Position numbers and translations under genes: made by a program. Positions 9,901-17,036 of a stretch of DNA of 18,932 nucleotides are shown here, in pieces. The notes beneath the pieces were generated by a model. That model was not told the DNA's origin and did not search any database. It worked only from the letters and a program-made list of their open reading frames with translations. Positions within the stretch are counted from its first letter, which is position 1. Each line of letters opens with the position of its first letter. This DNA comes from Rodentolepis nana. Taxonomy: Eukaryota; Platyhelminthes; Cestoda; Cyclophyllidea; Hymenolepididae. The DNA lies in the NCBI GenBank assembly GCA_900617975.1, contig UZAE01012847.1, positions 11,967-30,898 on the forward strand, read 5' to 3'.

Positions 9901-10142
9901 TAAAGAAACCAAAAATCAATAGTTTTATTCTAAACAGCATATCATTTGCAAGTCTTGCTATAGGTGATTAAGTAATATATGCAAAAAATATGTCACAGTT
10001 GCGAACCAACGGATGTCAATTAAGAATTCTAACCCCAAACTGATAATGAATGTTATAACTAACCTTGGGTAATCTTGGGACCTGATCGTCTAGTTCGTCG
10101 CCGACTGCGCGAGAAGATCTTGTTGTAGTCGAGCACCGTCAT
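6949..10142 (-). CDS. Two-exon gene, 165-aa basic N-terminus / disordered protein, unidentified
   Basis: Exon 1 coding is 10142 down to 10064 and exon 2 is 7367 down to 6949. The ATG follows an in-frame TGA two codons earlier. Exon 1 ends ACCCAAG|GTTAGT. Exon 2 follows a strong acceptor, TTTTTTTCCCAG. Phases match (phase 1, G+AT giving Asp) and AATAAA follows the stop. The N-terminus is strongly basic (KIFSRSRRRTRRSG, then IYRRAVVYSLKSRKAKLSKI), like a nuclear localisation or nucleic-acid-binding patch. The rest is Ser/Pro-rich and ends with a Tyr/Pro-rich tail (LPPDMLHLYPPPSQKY). A small DNA-binding or nuclear regulatory protein is an inference from composition only; no family is recognised. 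The 2696-bp intron holds an antisense SINE copy. A possible CAG|GTAATT donor at 6969 could give a longer isoform. The unspliced frame of exon 2 extends upstream of the acceptor, so a single-exon start at 7440 is the alternative model. Confidence 0.6.
7468..8348. other. Intron sequence of the 165-aa gene, left part
   Basis: No exon or RNA gene is seen on either strand. It ends at the target-site duplication of SINE copy 3. Confidence 0.45.
8362..8687 (+). mobile_element. SINE-like retroposon, copy 3 (full length), intronic
   Basis: A 326-bp copy starting GGGGTGGGCGATGGACTTACC. It is flanked by TATCTCACTA at 8349-8358 and 8688-8697, which extends to 13 bp with one mismatch. The 3' end has GGC-TAA-TGAT-AACC-ATCA-AAAC-GCC (8639-8663), but the AAAT tail has decayed to AAACAACTAATTAAA, so it looks older than copy 2. 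It lies in the intron of the minus-strand 165-aa gene in antisense orientation. An 82-codon open frame over it is a chance ORF. TTCGACCCC at 8486-8494 resembles a Pol III B box but lies too far in to be convincing. Confidence 0.82.
8376..8381 (-). promoter_or_regulatory. Cryptic 5' splice donor AG|GTAAGT inside intron
   Basis: The antisense strand of copy 3 reads AAGTGGAG|GTAAGTCC, in the same sense as the host gene's transcript. It matches the metazoan donor consensus better than the gene's own GTTAGT. It could allow exonisation or a truncated isoform. No upstream acceptor pairing with it was identified. Confidence 0.4.
8701..10063. other. Intron sequence of the 165-aa gene, right part
   Basis: Mostly AT-rich. 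A GC-richer segment at about 9195-9300 is open on both strands (minus frame includes DLTHVAVKQRKFHML, plus frame includes HGDVGEIANAGSEY) and may be a decayed coding fragment. No splice-consistent exon could be built from it. Confidence 0.4.
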
Positions 10143-12143
10143 GCCTCAAAGCGTTAAATGAATCGAGGTTTTAAAAGTAGTTCCAAATAGCTTTTGACCT
10201 TGAAATGAAACCCTCTCTTGTTTGTATTCAGTTGTTCGCACTTTTTTCGGGCATCCAGTTACGCGTATTATTAAACTCTTTTCGAATTGGGAAGCATCTT
10301 AAAAATACGCTTACTAAATGCTTACGCTTCTTCCCGCAATTATGGGTATAACGCTATTTATTGGGTCAATAACGGATGTTCTATCAAAGCGATGACACAT
10401 TCTTTCAGAAAAATGTTAAAAATGGTTAAATATAATCACGTTTTCTTCTAGAAGTGCCAGTATTAACAATTGTTCACGTAATCAGCGAAATATCCATGCA
10501 AATTCTATTATTAGTATCCGTGATTTGTCCTGAAAGTGGTCATTACAACTTCATTTGTAGCTCATTGACCAGTTCGTGAAAGTGCGTGTTAGTCATCCAA
10601 CGTCTATGCCACTGTAGCATTTTACATCTTAGCCGAGACATCCAAATGTTTCCTTAAAATATCGACCTCATTCGTGTACGGGTAGGTTCATTTGTTTTAT
10701 GTTAATCAAAAGTTAATTGACAATTGTGCTTGTCAGTCAAGAAGGGCATATATAAGGTAAGAATATATGGTTATGATTACTTTAAAATTCTCCACTAAGT
10801 TTAAAAATTTTTAATTTTACGAAATGAGAATGCTGGGAGTAGTAAAAATTTTTAATGAACCGAACACTGCCCATTTTCCGTTAATTTTGCTGGTATACTT
10901 GATTAAGTAAGCAGTATAAATTTGAGAATTCGATGTATCTTAGCAAACAGACCAACACTTACAGAATGATGCAATACTGCAAAAAAGTAGACTCATTGGA
11001 TCATGCTAGAATAAGGAATTTCAAATCGGTTTGAATTTGAGGCTGAAAATTTATGCCCAGATAAGTTTGTCTAAAAAATTGACAAATTCTCCTTTGATTC
11101 TTGAGACAATATGACACTACAACCATTTCGAAAAGTGGTGAGATTTTGCGTTGTTGATCTGGCAAATGTCCCCAAAATTAAATTTTTATGATTAAGGAGA
11201 GGGTAGTTCACTGAGCCAATAACTCGCAAAAGGTAAATTAGAAAAATAATTGTGAAGATCCTACACTAAGGAAAGCCATTTATGTACTCAGTGAATGAGT
11301 TGGTAAATGTCACTAAAATTCAAGAATTTCCAAAAGCTTCAATCATTTTTTTTAAAATTCTGTCAAGAAATATACAAGTCGTAAAAGGGCTATTTCGAGA
11401 AACAATACACCAAACTACTCTGGAAATAACAACTTGGGGTTGAATAAAAATGTGTCTTTAAGCTTTTTAGATTTTAGGGTGTAATTCTGAGCTTTAAAGA
11501 TATCAAAAACTGAAATTTTTATACGATATGTAGAATTTATATGGCTCTAAATGCTAACTAAGGTACTCCAGTAATTATCTTTTCATTTGCAACTTCAACC
11601 AAAAAATTAATATAATAAAACGAAATAACTAAACAAAAAATAATCAATTATAAGAATAAAATATTGACCATAAAGTCAAATAGAAATTTCCTATTAAGAA
11701 AGGGGTTTTACTTTCGCTGTAAATTTGCAAGTTAATAAAATAAAAATTTTATTGCTGATCTGAAAGATATTAATTGTGATAACCGATAAAATGTATTTCA
11801 TAGAAATTTGTGTACAAACAACAAAACACAAATTACTACTACTTGTACATAAATTTGTTACAGAATATGAAGTTCTCAGAAAACTTTAACGAGAAAGAGT
11901 TATGTTCAACGTTTTTTTCTGAAAAAATGAATTAAAGGAGACCCAATAAATGCATTCTTGGCGCTAAGTAAATGTGGAATACAAACATTACGATGACTAA
12001 GTTCATCGGTGATAAGTATTCAACCTGTGAGGTAGTAAATCATGGTAAATTTCAGTTATTAATACAAGTTCGATTTTAAGGAAGACATGGGAAAATAAAC
12101 CAACCAGGCGCACTGTATTGGCCACTTTAGTGATAAATAGCTA
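10143..12143. other. AT-rich intergenic stretch, no gene seen
   Basis: Two kilobases with dense stops, A/T homopolymers and no exon bounded by good splice sites on either strand. It contains the presumed promoter and 5' untranslated region of the minus-strand 165-aa gene just right of 10142, where no clear TATA box is visible. Confidence 0.5.
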
Positions 12144-12245
12144 ATGAGCCAAATAAAGGCTCAAAAGAAATGTAGAATGGGCGATACGTTGGATGAGAAG
12201 AATTTAACGGAATATCAACTGATTTCAGATGAGCCCCAAATATGA
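12144..12245 (+). CDS. Small candidate ORF, 33 codons
   Basis: ATG at 12144 follows an in-frame TAG and the frame ends at TGA 12243-12245. The second half (MGDTLDEKNLTEYQLISDE) has balanced acidic and polar composition unlike random translation of AT-rich DNA. No splice sites, poly(A) signal or family support it. It lies downstream of the minus-strand 123-aa gene on the opposite strand. It may be a chance ORF. Confidence 0.15.
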   Translation: MSQIKAQKKCRMGDTLDEKNLTEYQLISDEPQI

Positions 12246-12322
12246 AATTAGGAAAATATGAGAAAAATATTTCACAAAGCATCTGCCATTGATGGAGTTA
12301 ATTTTTTTGTAAATATTACCTT

Positions 12323-12328
12323 TTTATT
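12323..12328 (-). terminator. Poly(A) signal AATAAA of the 123-aa gene
   Basis: The minus strand reads TTTTTTTCAATAAAAAGG about 130 nt after the TAA at 12457-12459. This fits a short 3' untranslated region. Confidence 0.6.
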
Positions 12329-12456
12329 GAAAAAAATGAATCTTTCTAAAATAATGCATGCATAATTTCTCAAGTGAACTGTCGCTGTGATTTTTGTTAG
12401 TATTTTTTGTTTTAAATAACTGAAATCTTCACTTTTCGCTTCTTTACATTTTGATA

Positions 12457-13728
12457 TTATCGTAAAGCTACATCATGAACAAATTCAGAGTAATAATTTA
12501 AGCTGAAATATTCCCTTTTTTCTGAAATAGTCGAAGCTAAAAAGGCACCTTTCTTTTCCCATCCAAAAGCATCAATTTTGTATAGTTTGCTAGCCAGACC
12601 GAAATGAAAGGCAATGAGTGCAGGCCACTTTAATATTCTTCATATACTTCACTTTTAAGCCACTTCAATGCTTTTTAATGCACTTTTAATATTTCTCTAC
12701 AGTTAAATGGGTCAGAACTATCATGCCTCCACGACAGAGTTGTTGAATATTGGTCTTGGCGACAATCATTAGAGAATTTTACCAAAATTTTAGCCGACGG
12801 TGATTTAATCAATTGGAATAAGTCAGTCTGCAAACTTTACAGACCAGAATTCTAGGAAGGCTATAATTTACGACTAACTAACTGAAATTCTGTGAAGTCC
12901 AGTTTGAATGCCTATATGCAAGTCCATTTTGTTATTACATTTCAAGCTTTTTGAAACTTTAAATTCCCATATTTAACTCAGTTTTGAGCAATCTTTTTAA
13001 TAAACCAGTTTACTAAGCCATTAGTTGGTTGCATTTTCCATAGAAAGGCAAGCAATGTTTGGTTTTTATATTGTGCAGAGTAACTCAACATCAGTCAAAA
13101 TTAAGTAAAGGAAAGAGGAACGAAAAGTCACAATTTCGAAAGTCAAGTTGCATTTGATTTTGGTTTGAAGTAACGCAATATTTACTAAGTGGGTGCTTTA
13201 CGTACCAAATTTCAATGCTTAATAATGTAGATGAGGCAATATATATCACATCATCTGAGATTCTAATTTTTCTTCCTATTAAGTCGATAGGAGGAACCGA
13301 GGTCTCCATTTGTGGCAGTCGATAAATTGCAGGCACTAATGGGCTAGCCACGGCAAACACCAAGTCCTAAAAAGCTCGAGATGTTGATTCGAGCGAGGAA
13401 GAGAGAAGAGGGAGAAACAAACAGTTCCTTGACAAGCATACGTCTACATGTCCTAACCTGGAGTGGAAATAGGAAGACAGTTTACATGAATTACGTTAGC
13501 AAGAACGAGTATAAAGTTTGAGTGCCGATAGAATGAGATATTTGAAGAAGGAAAGGAAATTGCTGAAGTCCTATGGACATGGCAGAATAAAGTTTGGAAT
13601 GAAGAGACATAAAGACGAAGAAACTAATTATTTTCGTCAATGTGACTTACGAGTAAAGCATTGAAAGGACATAGATAACCATCTCCCAAGATCTGTTCTT
13701 TGCTCAATTGATTACTTATCGCTTGCAT
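12457..13728 (-). CDS. Three-exon gene, 123-aa protein with hydrophobic segments, unidentified
   Basis: Exons are 13728-13651, 13366-13206 and 12589-12457. ATG at 13728 is directly preceded by an in-frame TAA. Exon 1 (26 codons) ends CTC|GTAAGT. Intron 1 (284 bp) ends in a long pyrimidine tract and TTTTTAG. Exon 2 ends TTTG|GTACGT in phase 2. Intron 2 (616 bp) ends TTTCGGTCTGGCTAG, and exon 3 supplies the third base of a Cys codon. All phases agree and AATAAA follows. The protein starts MQAISNQLSKEQILGDGYLC. It has a hydrophobic stretch at residues 23-41 (around DLVFAVASPLVPAIY), a weaker one at 66-79 (IYIASSTLLSIEI), and ends SEFVHDVALR. A small membrane or membrane-associated protein is an inference; I do not recognise the family. 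It starts 297 bp from the divergent plus-strand gene. Confidence 0.62.
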
Positions 13729-14025
13729 TTATGATAAGGTATCATTATCAAAATCATATTCACTTGAACATTTGAGTACATCTCCTTTACTGCATACACG
13801 TAGTGTTGTCTAACTACCTATCCGTCAGTTTATTCTCTTCACTTCTTCTTCTTATTAAACTTCGGTTAATTTTTCTCTACCTTACTTGTCTATAAATGCT
13901 GAACCAATTTACTGGTCTCTTACATAGCATAATTCAAACTTCTGTGTCCCAACTTTAAACCATTTTACCGATCCCGTTGTAGAGAGACTTTCGACAACCA
14001 CCTCTTTGTCACTGGCCACTCCATT
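13729..14025. promoter_or_regulatory. Divergent intergenic region, likely bidirectional promoter
   Basis: It separates the start codons of the minus-strand 123-aa gene and the plus-strand 372-aa gene by 297 bp. TATAAA at 13891-13896 could position a plus-strand start about 100 nt before the ATG. CCAAT occurs at 13903-13907, downstream of it. No TATA box is clear for the minus gene. The frame before the plus ATG is open back to a TAA at 13930, so an upstream coding exon cannot be fully excluded. Confidence 0.45.
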
Positions 14026-15460
14026 ATGACTAATGACTCGATAGGCTCTGTCGATGATAAGTGTAACTCACAGAAGACGATGTCATCGCTGCTTACTACA
14101 AGTGAGCTGAAACATCTGCAGGAATTGCTGCATAAAATTAATCGTCCGGAAATTTTTGAAAAGTTACATACTGAAGAGTTTTCAAAGCTCTCTTTTTCAC
14201 AGGTAGGAGAAATGCCTTTTTGGAATCAACTCAAACTTGTGTATTTTAATACTTCCATCAGATATTCTTGACTGACTCTCCGCCTTTATAATAATGTAGG
14301 TAGACAATTCTTTGGCAGAAGGGGGATGTGTGGAAAAAAACACTAATCCCGAAATACTCCAATCTGCTCACGAGTTTTGCATGAATAATAGCTATCATTA
14401 CTTCCATCATCAGCATTCAAACTTTGGACACCAAGATGTTGAAGACTTGAATGAGCCCCAACCTTACGAAAATAATTTATTTCAAATGGCACCTTACGAA
14501 AATAAAGATGAACATGTTGAAGAGTTCAAATCTCCTTGGGGAATGAGCAACAATGTTTCCCAATGGCAAAATGATTCTTTTGAAGACTCGTATCATTCCA
14601 CAATTTTTAATGAAGGAGGCTATAATTCAATTGCTTCTGAAAGTACTGATCTTCCAGTTCAACGGGTAACATAAACTAGCTAAACTCCATTTTACAAAAC
14701 ATGTAATGATTAATATATTTAAGACGATTTAAATTACCCCATTTAAGCCACAAAGTAACGTCTGGATTCAATGCCAAGAGAATGAGTGTCAAGCCCTTGA
14801 CCACACTCATAGTCACTACAATAACTTCAATCCTGATGGCCAAATTTATTCATCGAGTTGTGACTATGTCACAAATACTAGTAACAACTTGGCTAACCAA
14901 GAAGTCGCTTACAATCAATTATCGTTAGAAGGACACGGTTATCAAGAAAGTCATTGGTCTTTTCAGCAGCCTAAAAATGAGCAGACGAATTCATTCAACA
15001 ATAATTCCCTACTATTTCAAAATTCTTATAATTGTAAACCTATTGATGAATACGACCAGAAGCTCACGGCAATTCCACTTGTTCCAAGTTGCATATGGCA
15101 TTTCGGAAGGAAGAGTATGAACTCTAGGGGAGAAGAAAGCTATACTTCAAGTCATAGTACTGCCCTGAATCAAGTTTCCAGCACCGGTCATCAACGAGTA
15201 GGTCAAACGTGAACTGAAATTGTGAATTCCTGAGTGCTTGTTTATTTAGAGGCTTGTTATATAAGTCATTCAAAGTGCATTCACTTATTTTTCTATAAAG
15301 TGTGAAGTAAAACAATTTCTTTAAAATATTTAAGGACAATTCCTGGGAGTCAGCAAACCCTGCGACCAACCGGGATCTTCAACTCGCCGACTATCAGGCA
15401 CACTTTCCGACGCTTTGTCAGCTGTTGGACGATGATGGAAATCTGCGAGAGGAGGAATAA
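14026..15460 (+). CDS. Four-exon gene, 372-aa Asn/Ser/Gln/His-rich protein, unidentified
   Basis: Exons are 14026-14202, 14300-14665, 14748-15197 and 15335-15460 (59, 122, 150 and 41 codons). Introns of 97, 82 and 137 bp have donors CAG|GTAGGA, CGG|GTAACA and CGA|GTAGGT and acceptors AATGTAG, ATTTAAG and ATTTAAG, all phase 0. Residues about 25-56 form a Leu-rich amphipathic segment (SELKHLQELLHKINRPEIF). The middle is low-complexity (Asn, Ser, His, Gln, Tyr), predicted disordered by eye, with a 10-residue near-repeat around PYEN. The C-terminus is acidic (LCQLLDDDGNLREEE), like an activation domain. There is no signal peptide and no DNA-binding domain, so a nuclear regulatory role is only a guess. 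Exons 2 and 3 end in QR and exons 2 and 4 start (V)DNS, hinting at exon duplication. AATAAA follows at 15513. Confidence 0.75.
14461..14505 (+). repeat. Imperfect 30-bp tandem duplication in exon 2
   Basis: ACCTTACGAAAATAA occurs exactly at 14461-14475 and 14491-14505, a 30-nt period. It encodes PYENNLFQMA followed by PYENKDEHVE. The period is a multiple of three, so the frame is preserved. Confidence 0.85.
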
Positions 15461-15512
15461 TTCGGGTTTTTGGTATAATTGATTAGTGTTTTTTCCATTT
15501 TGTTTATTCTCA

Positions 15513-15518
15513 AATAAA
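15513..15518 (+). terminator. Poly(A) signal AATAAA of the 372-aa gene
   Basis: AATAAA lies 52 nt after the TAA stop at 15458-15460, with a T/G-rich stretch following (GCTGGTTTGG). This is a typical compact 3' end. Confidence 0.7.
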
Positions 15519-15901
15519 ATGCTGGTTTGGAGGACCCGCGTATTTTTTAATGCTTTCGTATAATTGGGTTTCCTAATTCAGTAGCTTCGATACTTCAGGA
15601 ATTTAATTCTGTTGAAGCTGTTAGCAGGAGGTTCAGTACAGATTTTAAGAGGGGAGGGGGGACGAATTTGGGAAGTATCAGATTGTCAGTAGATATGATT
15701 TTTGGATTTGGATAGTAAACCGTCTACTAATTGAAGGGTCAGTGCTGTCAATTCGATTCATTCTATCCTCCAGTAGTCTACGAGCTCAAGTAGTTTTGAA
15801 AGATTAACCACGTTTGAGCACTTACAAATCACAGCTATATTCACACACAGTTACATTCAATTAAATGTAAATATAATAGTCAATACAAAACTTTTTATTT
15901 T
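15519..15901. other. Non-coding stretch, no gene seen
   Basis: No exon supported on either strand. A G-rich run (GGGGAGGGGGGACG) lies near 15652. It may be intron of the minus-strand gene starting at 16487. Confidence 0.45.
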
Positions 15902-15914
15902 AGATTGCAGTTTA

Positions 15915-16123
15915 TACCCACCTGATTCGGTATCCAGCCTTAAAGGCAACGACGGAAAGCCAGAGATACTGGGAAGCAAGAAGACAGCTAATTAATTGCT
16001 ATTAATTAACTGCTATAAATGTACCCCCCCCCCTTCTTGGGGGAAGCTGAAGTCAAAGTTTAAGGGCTAATGATAAATATCATAAAGCCTGCCATTTGAA
16101 ATAAATAAATAAATAATTAAATA
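15915..16123 (+). mobile_element. Second retroposon type with the same 3' tail as the SINE family
   Basis: A 209-bp element flanked by a perfect 13-bp target-site duplication AGATTGCAGTTTA at 15902-15914 and 16124-16136. Its first part (TACCCACCTGATTCGG, then CAGCCTTAAAGGCAACGACG) has no visible match to copies 1-3. From about 16044 it joins the same 3' block: GAAGCTGAAGTCA, then GGC-TAA-TGAT-AAAT-ATCA-TAAA-GCC (16065-16089), TGCCATTTG and an AAATAAATAAATAAATAATTAAAT tail. It is either a different SINE or a 5'-truncated, rearranged copy of the partner LINE. It has no coding capacity. Confidence 0.78.
16024..16043 (+). repeat. C10 run and CCCCC-TTCTT-GGGGG hairpin
   Basis: Ten C bases (16024-16033) are followed by TTCTTGGGGG, so the last five C and the five G form a perfect 5-bp stem with a 5-nt loop. 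It sits at the junction between the unique head and the shared 3' block of the retroposon. Confidence 0.8.
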
Positions 16124-16136
16124 AGATTGCAGTTTA

Positions 16137-16445
16137 GGTTCGTCAAAAGTTTCCACAAATTTACTCAATTGCGTGTCCTTATGCTGATGCAGGCAAATGT
16201 CGAATTAGCTTCGGTCGTTCCCTTTTCGTCAATTATAAATTTGATTATTAATGCATTTCTCCTCTGTCCAGTTCTGACATTTCAATTACTGTTGATGCAT
16301 ATAGGGTCATGATTTTGGCCTCTAGAATACGCTACTATATCGAGTTGCATTCAGAACCCATTCTCATATTCTAACAAAGACAGTTGATTGATATTCACAT
16401 TAACGCCAGTGTTTGTTTTTCTTATATGAAATGCAAAAACAGCTT
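16137..16445. other. No gene supported
   Basis: A 61-codon plus-strand open frame over 16127-16312 starts inside the repeat flank and looks random. On the minus strand this is probably the first intron of the gene starting at 16487. I did not find its second exon here. Confidence 0.4.
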
Positions 16446-16447
16446 AC

Positions 16448-16487
16448 CTGAGATACTGGTTGCGAATATTTCAATCTGATCCGACAT
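16448..16487 (-). CDS. First coding exon, possibly SH3BGR-family (thioredoxin-fold) gene
   Basis: ATG at 16487 follows an in-frame TAG four codons earlier. The exon reads MSDQIEIFATSIS plus one G and ends at a strong donor, TCTCAG|GTAAGC, in phase 1. SH3BGR/SH3BGRL proteins begin with a first beta strand of the form I-x-[VI]-[YF]-x-[ST]-S-[VI]-[ST]-G, and human SH3BGRL3 starts in the same style, so the likely next residue (G) fits. Only 13 residues are visible, so this rests on a short motif. I could not find later exons to the left. They may lie beyond the nested 372-aa gene on the other strand, or the match may be chance. Confidence 0.4.
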
Positions 16488-16740
16488 TTTACTTAACTAT
16501 TGCCAATTACTCACCAGAAGTCATAATTTGAAAAGTTTGTCACTTTTCACATTTGTGCTAATGGGAGGTCTGTCGCTAATAGGTATGCGACCACTAGGTA
16601 CCACAAGGCCAACTTTGACTCAGGATCGAAAGGAGAAGGAGACACAACGCGTGCAGCTGATTTGATGCACTCCAGTAGCCAAACAATTATTTATACTTGT
16701 ACACAATTTTTTGTTGTGCTGTTGGTGTTTGTGGATCAAA
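16488..16740. promoter_or_regulatory. Second divergent intergenic region
   Basis: It lies between the minus-strand start exon at 16487 and the plus-strand candidate at 16741. One plus-strand frame is open from about 16536 to 16790 (includes YHKANFDSGSKGEGDTTR), and a minus-strand frame (16620-16820) is also open, so part may be coding or a decayed gene. No clear TATA box is visible. Confidence 0.3.
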
Positions 16741-16926
16741 ATGCCCTCAGGCAGAAAACGACTTTTTGCCCAAATGGGCCCGATTATTGATAAGGGTAAC
16801 AGATGGATTGGAAACAACATGACTGCTGAACTTGGTGACCCGGAAGCTGTGAACGTTATTTCGAGGTTACCTCACCTAATAGGGTTAAAGATCTATCACA
16901 AATTTTTTACGGGATTTTGTAATTAA
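16741..16926 (+). CDS. Candidate small CDS or first exon, 61 codons, unidentified
   Basis: ATG at 16741 opens a frame reading MPSGRKRLFAQMGPIIDKGN, then RWIGNNMTAELGDPEAVNVIS. The first 41 codons are GC-richer and more protein-like than the last 20. A possible donor AG|GTTACC after 16865 would end the first part as an exon in phase 2. Alternatively the frame runs to TAA at 16924-16926, with AATAAA 104 nt further on at 17031. No family is recognised. The overlapping open frame noted for 16536-16790 competes with it. Confidence 0.35.
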   Translation: MPSGRKRLFAQMGPIIDKGNRWIGNNMTAELGDPEAVNVISRLPHLIGLKIYHKFFTGFCN

Positions 16927-17030
16927 ATATCCAAAATAACTTTACAAACCCTTTAAGGGATAAAAGCAGGAGTCAAAGGGAAATACAAAAAGCCACCTGA
17001 ATTTAAAAAATTTAAACATGGTATCTAGTG

Positions 17031-17036
17031 AATAAA
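17031..17036 (+). terminator. Possible poly(A) signal AATAAA
   Basis: AATAAA occurs in GTGAATAAACG, 104 nt after the stop of the 61-codon candidate. In AT-rich DNA this hexamer is common, so the support is modest. Confidence 0.3.

Noticed and set aside
12028..12045. TGAGGTAGTA followed by AATCATGG resembles a let-7 microRNA seed
   Set aside because: No complementary arm downstream or upstream forms a precursor hairpin, and the rest of the mature sequence does not match let-7.
15124..15369. 81-codon minus-strand open frame
   Set aside because: Shadow of exons 3-4 and intron 3 of the plus-strand 372-aa gene.
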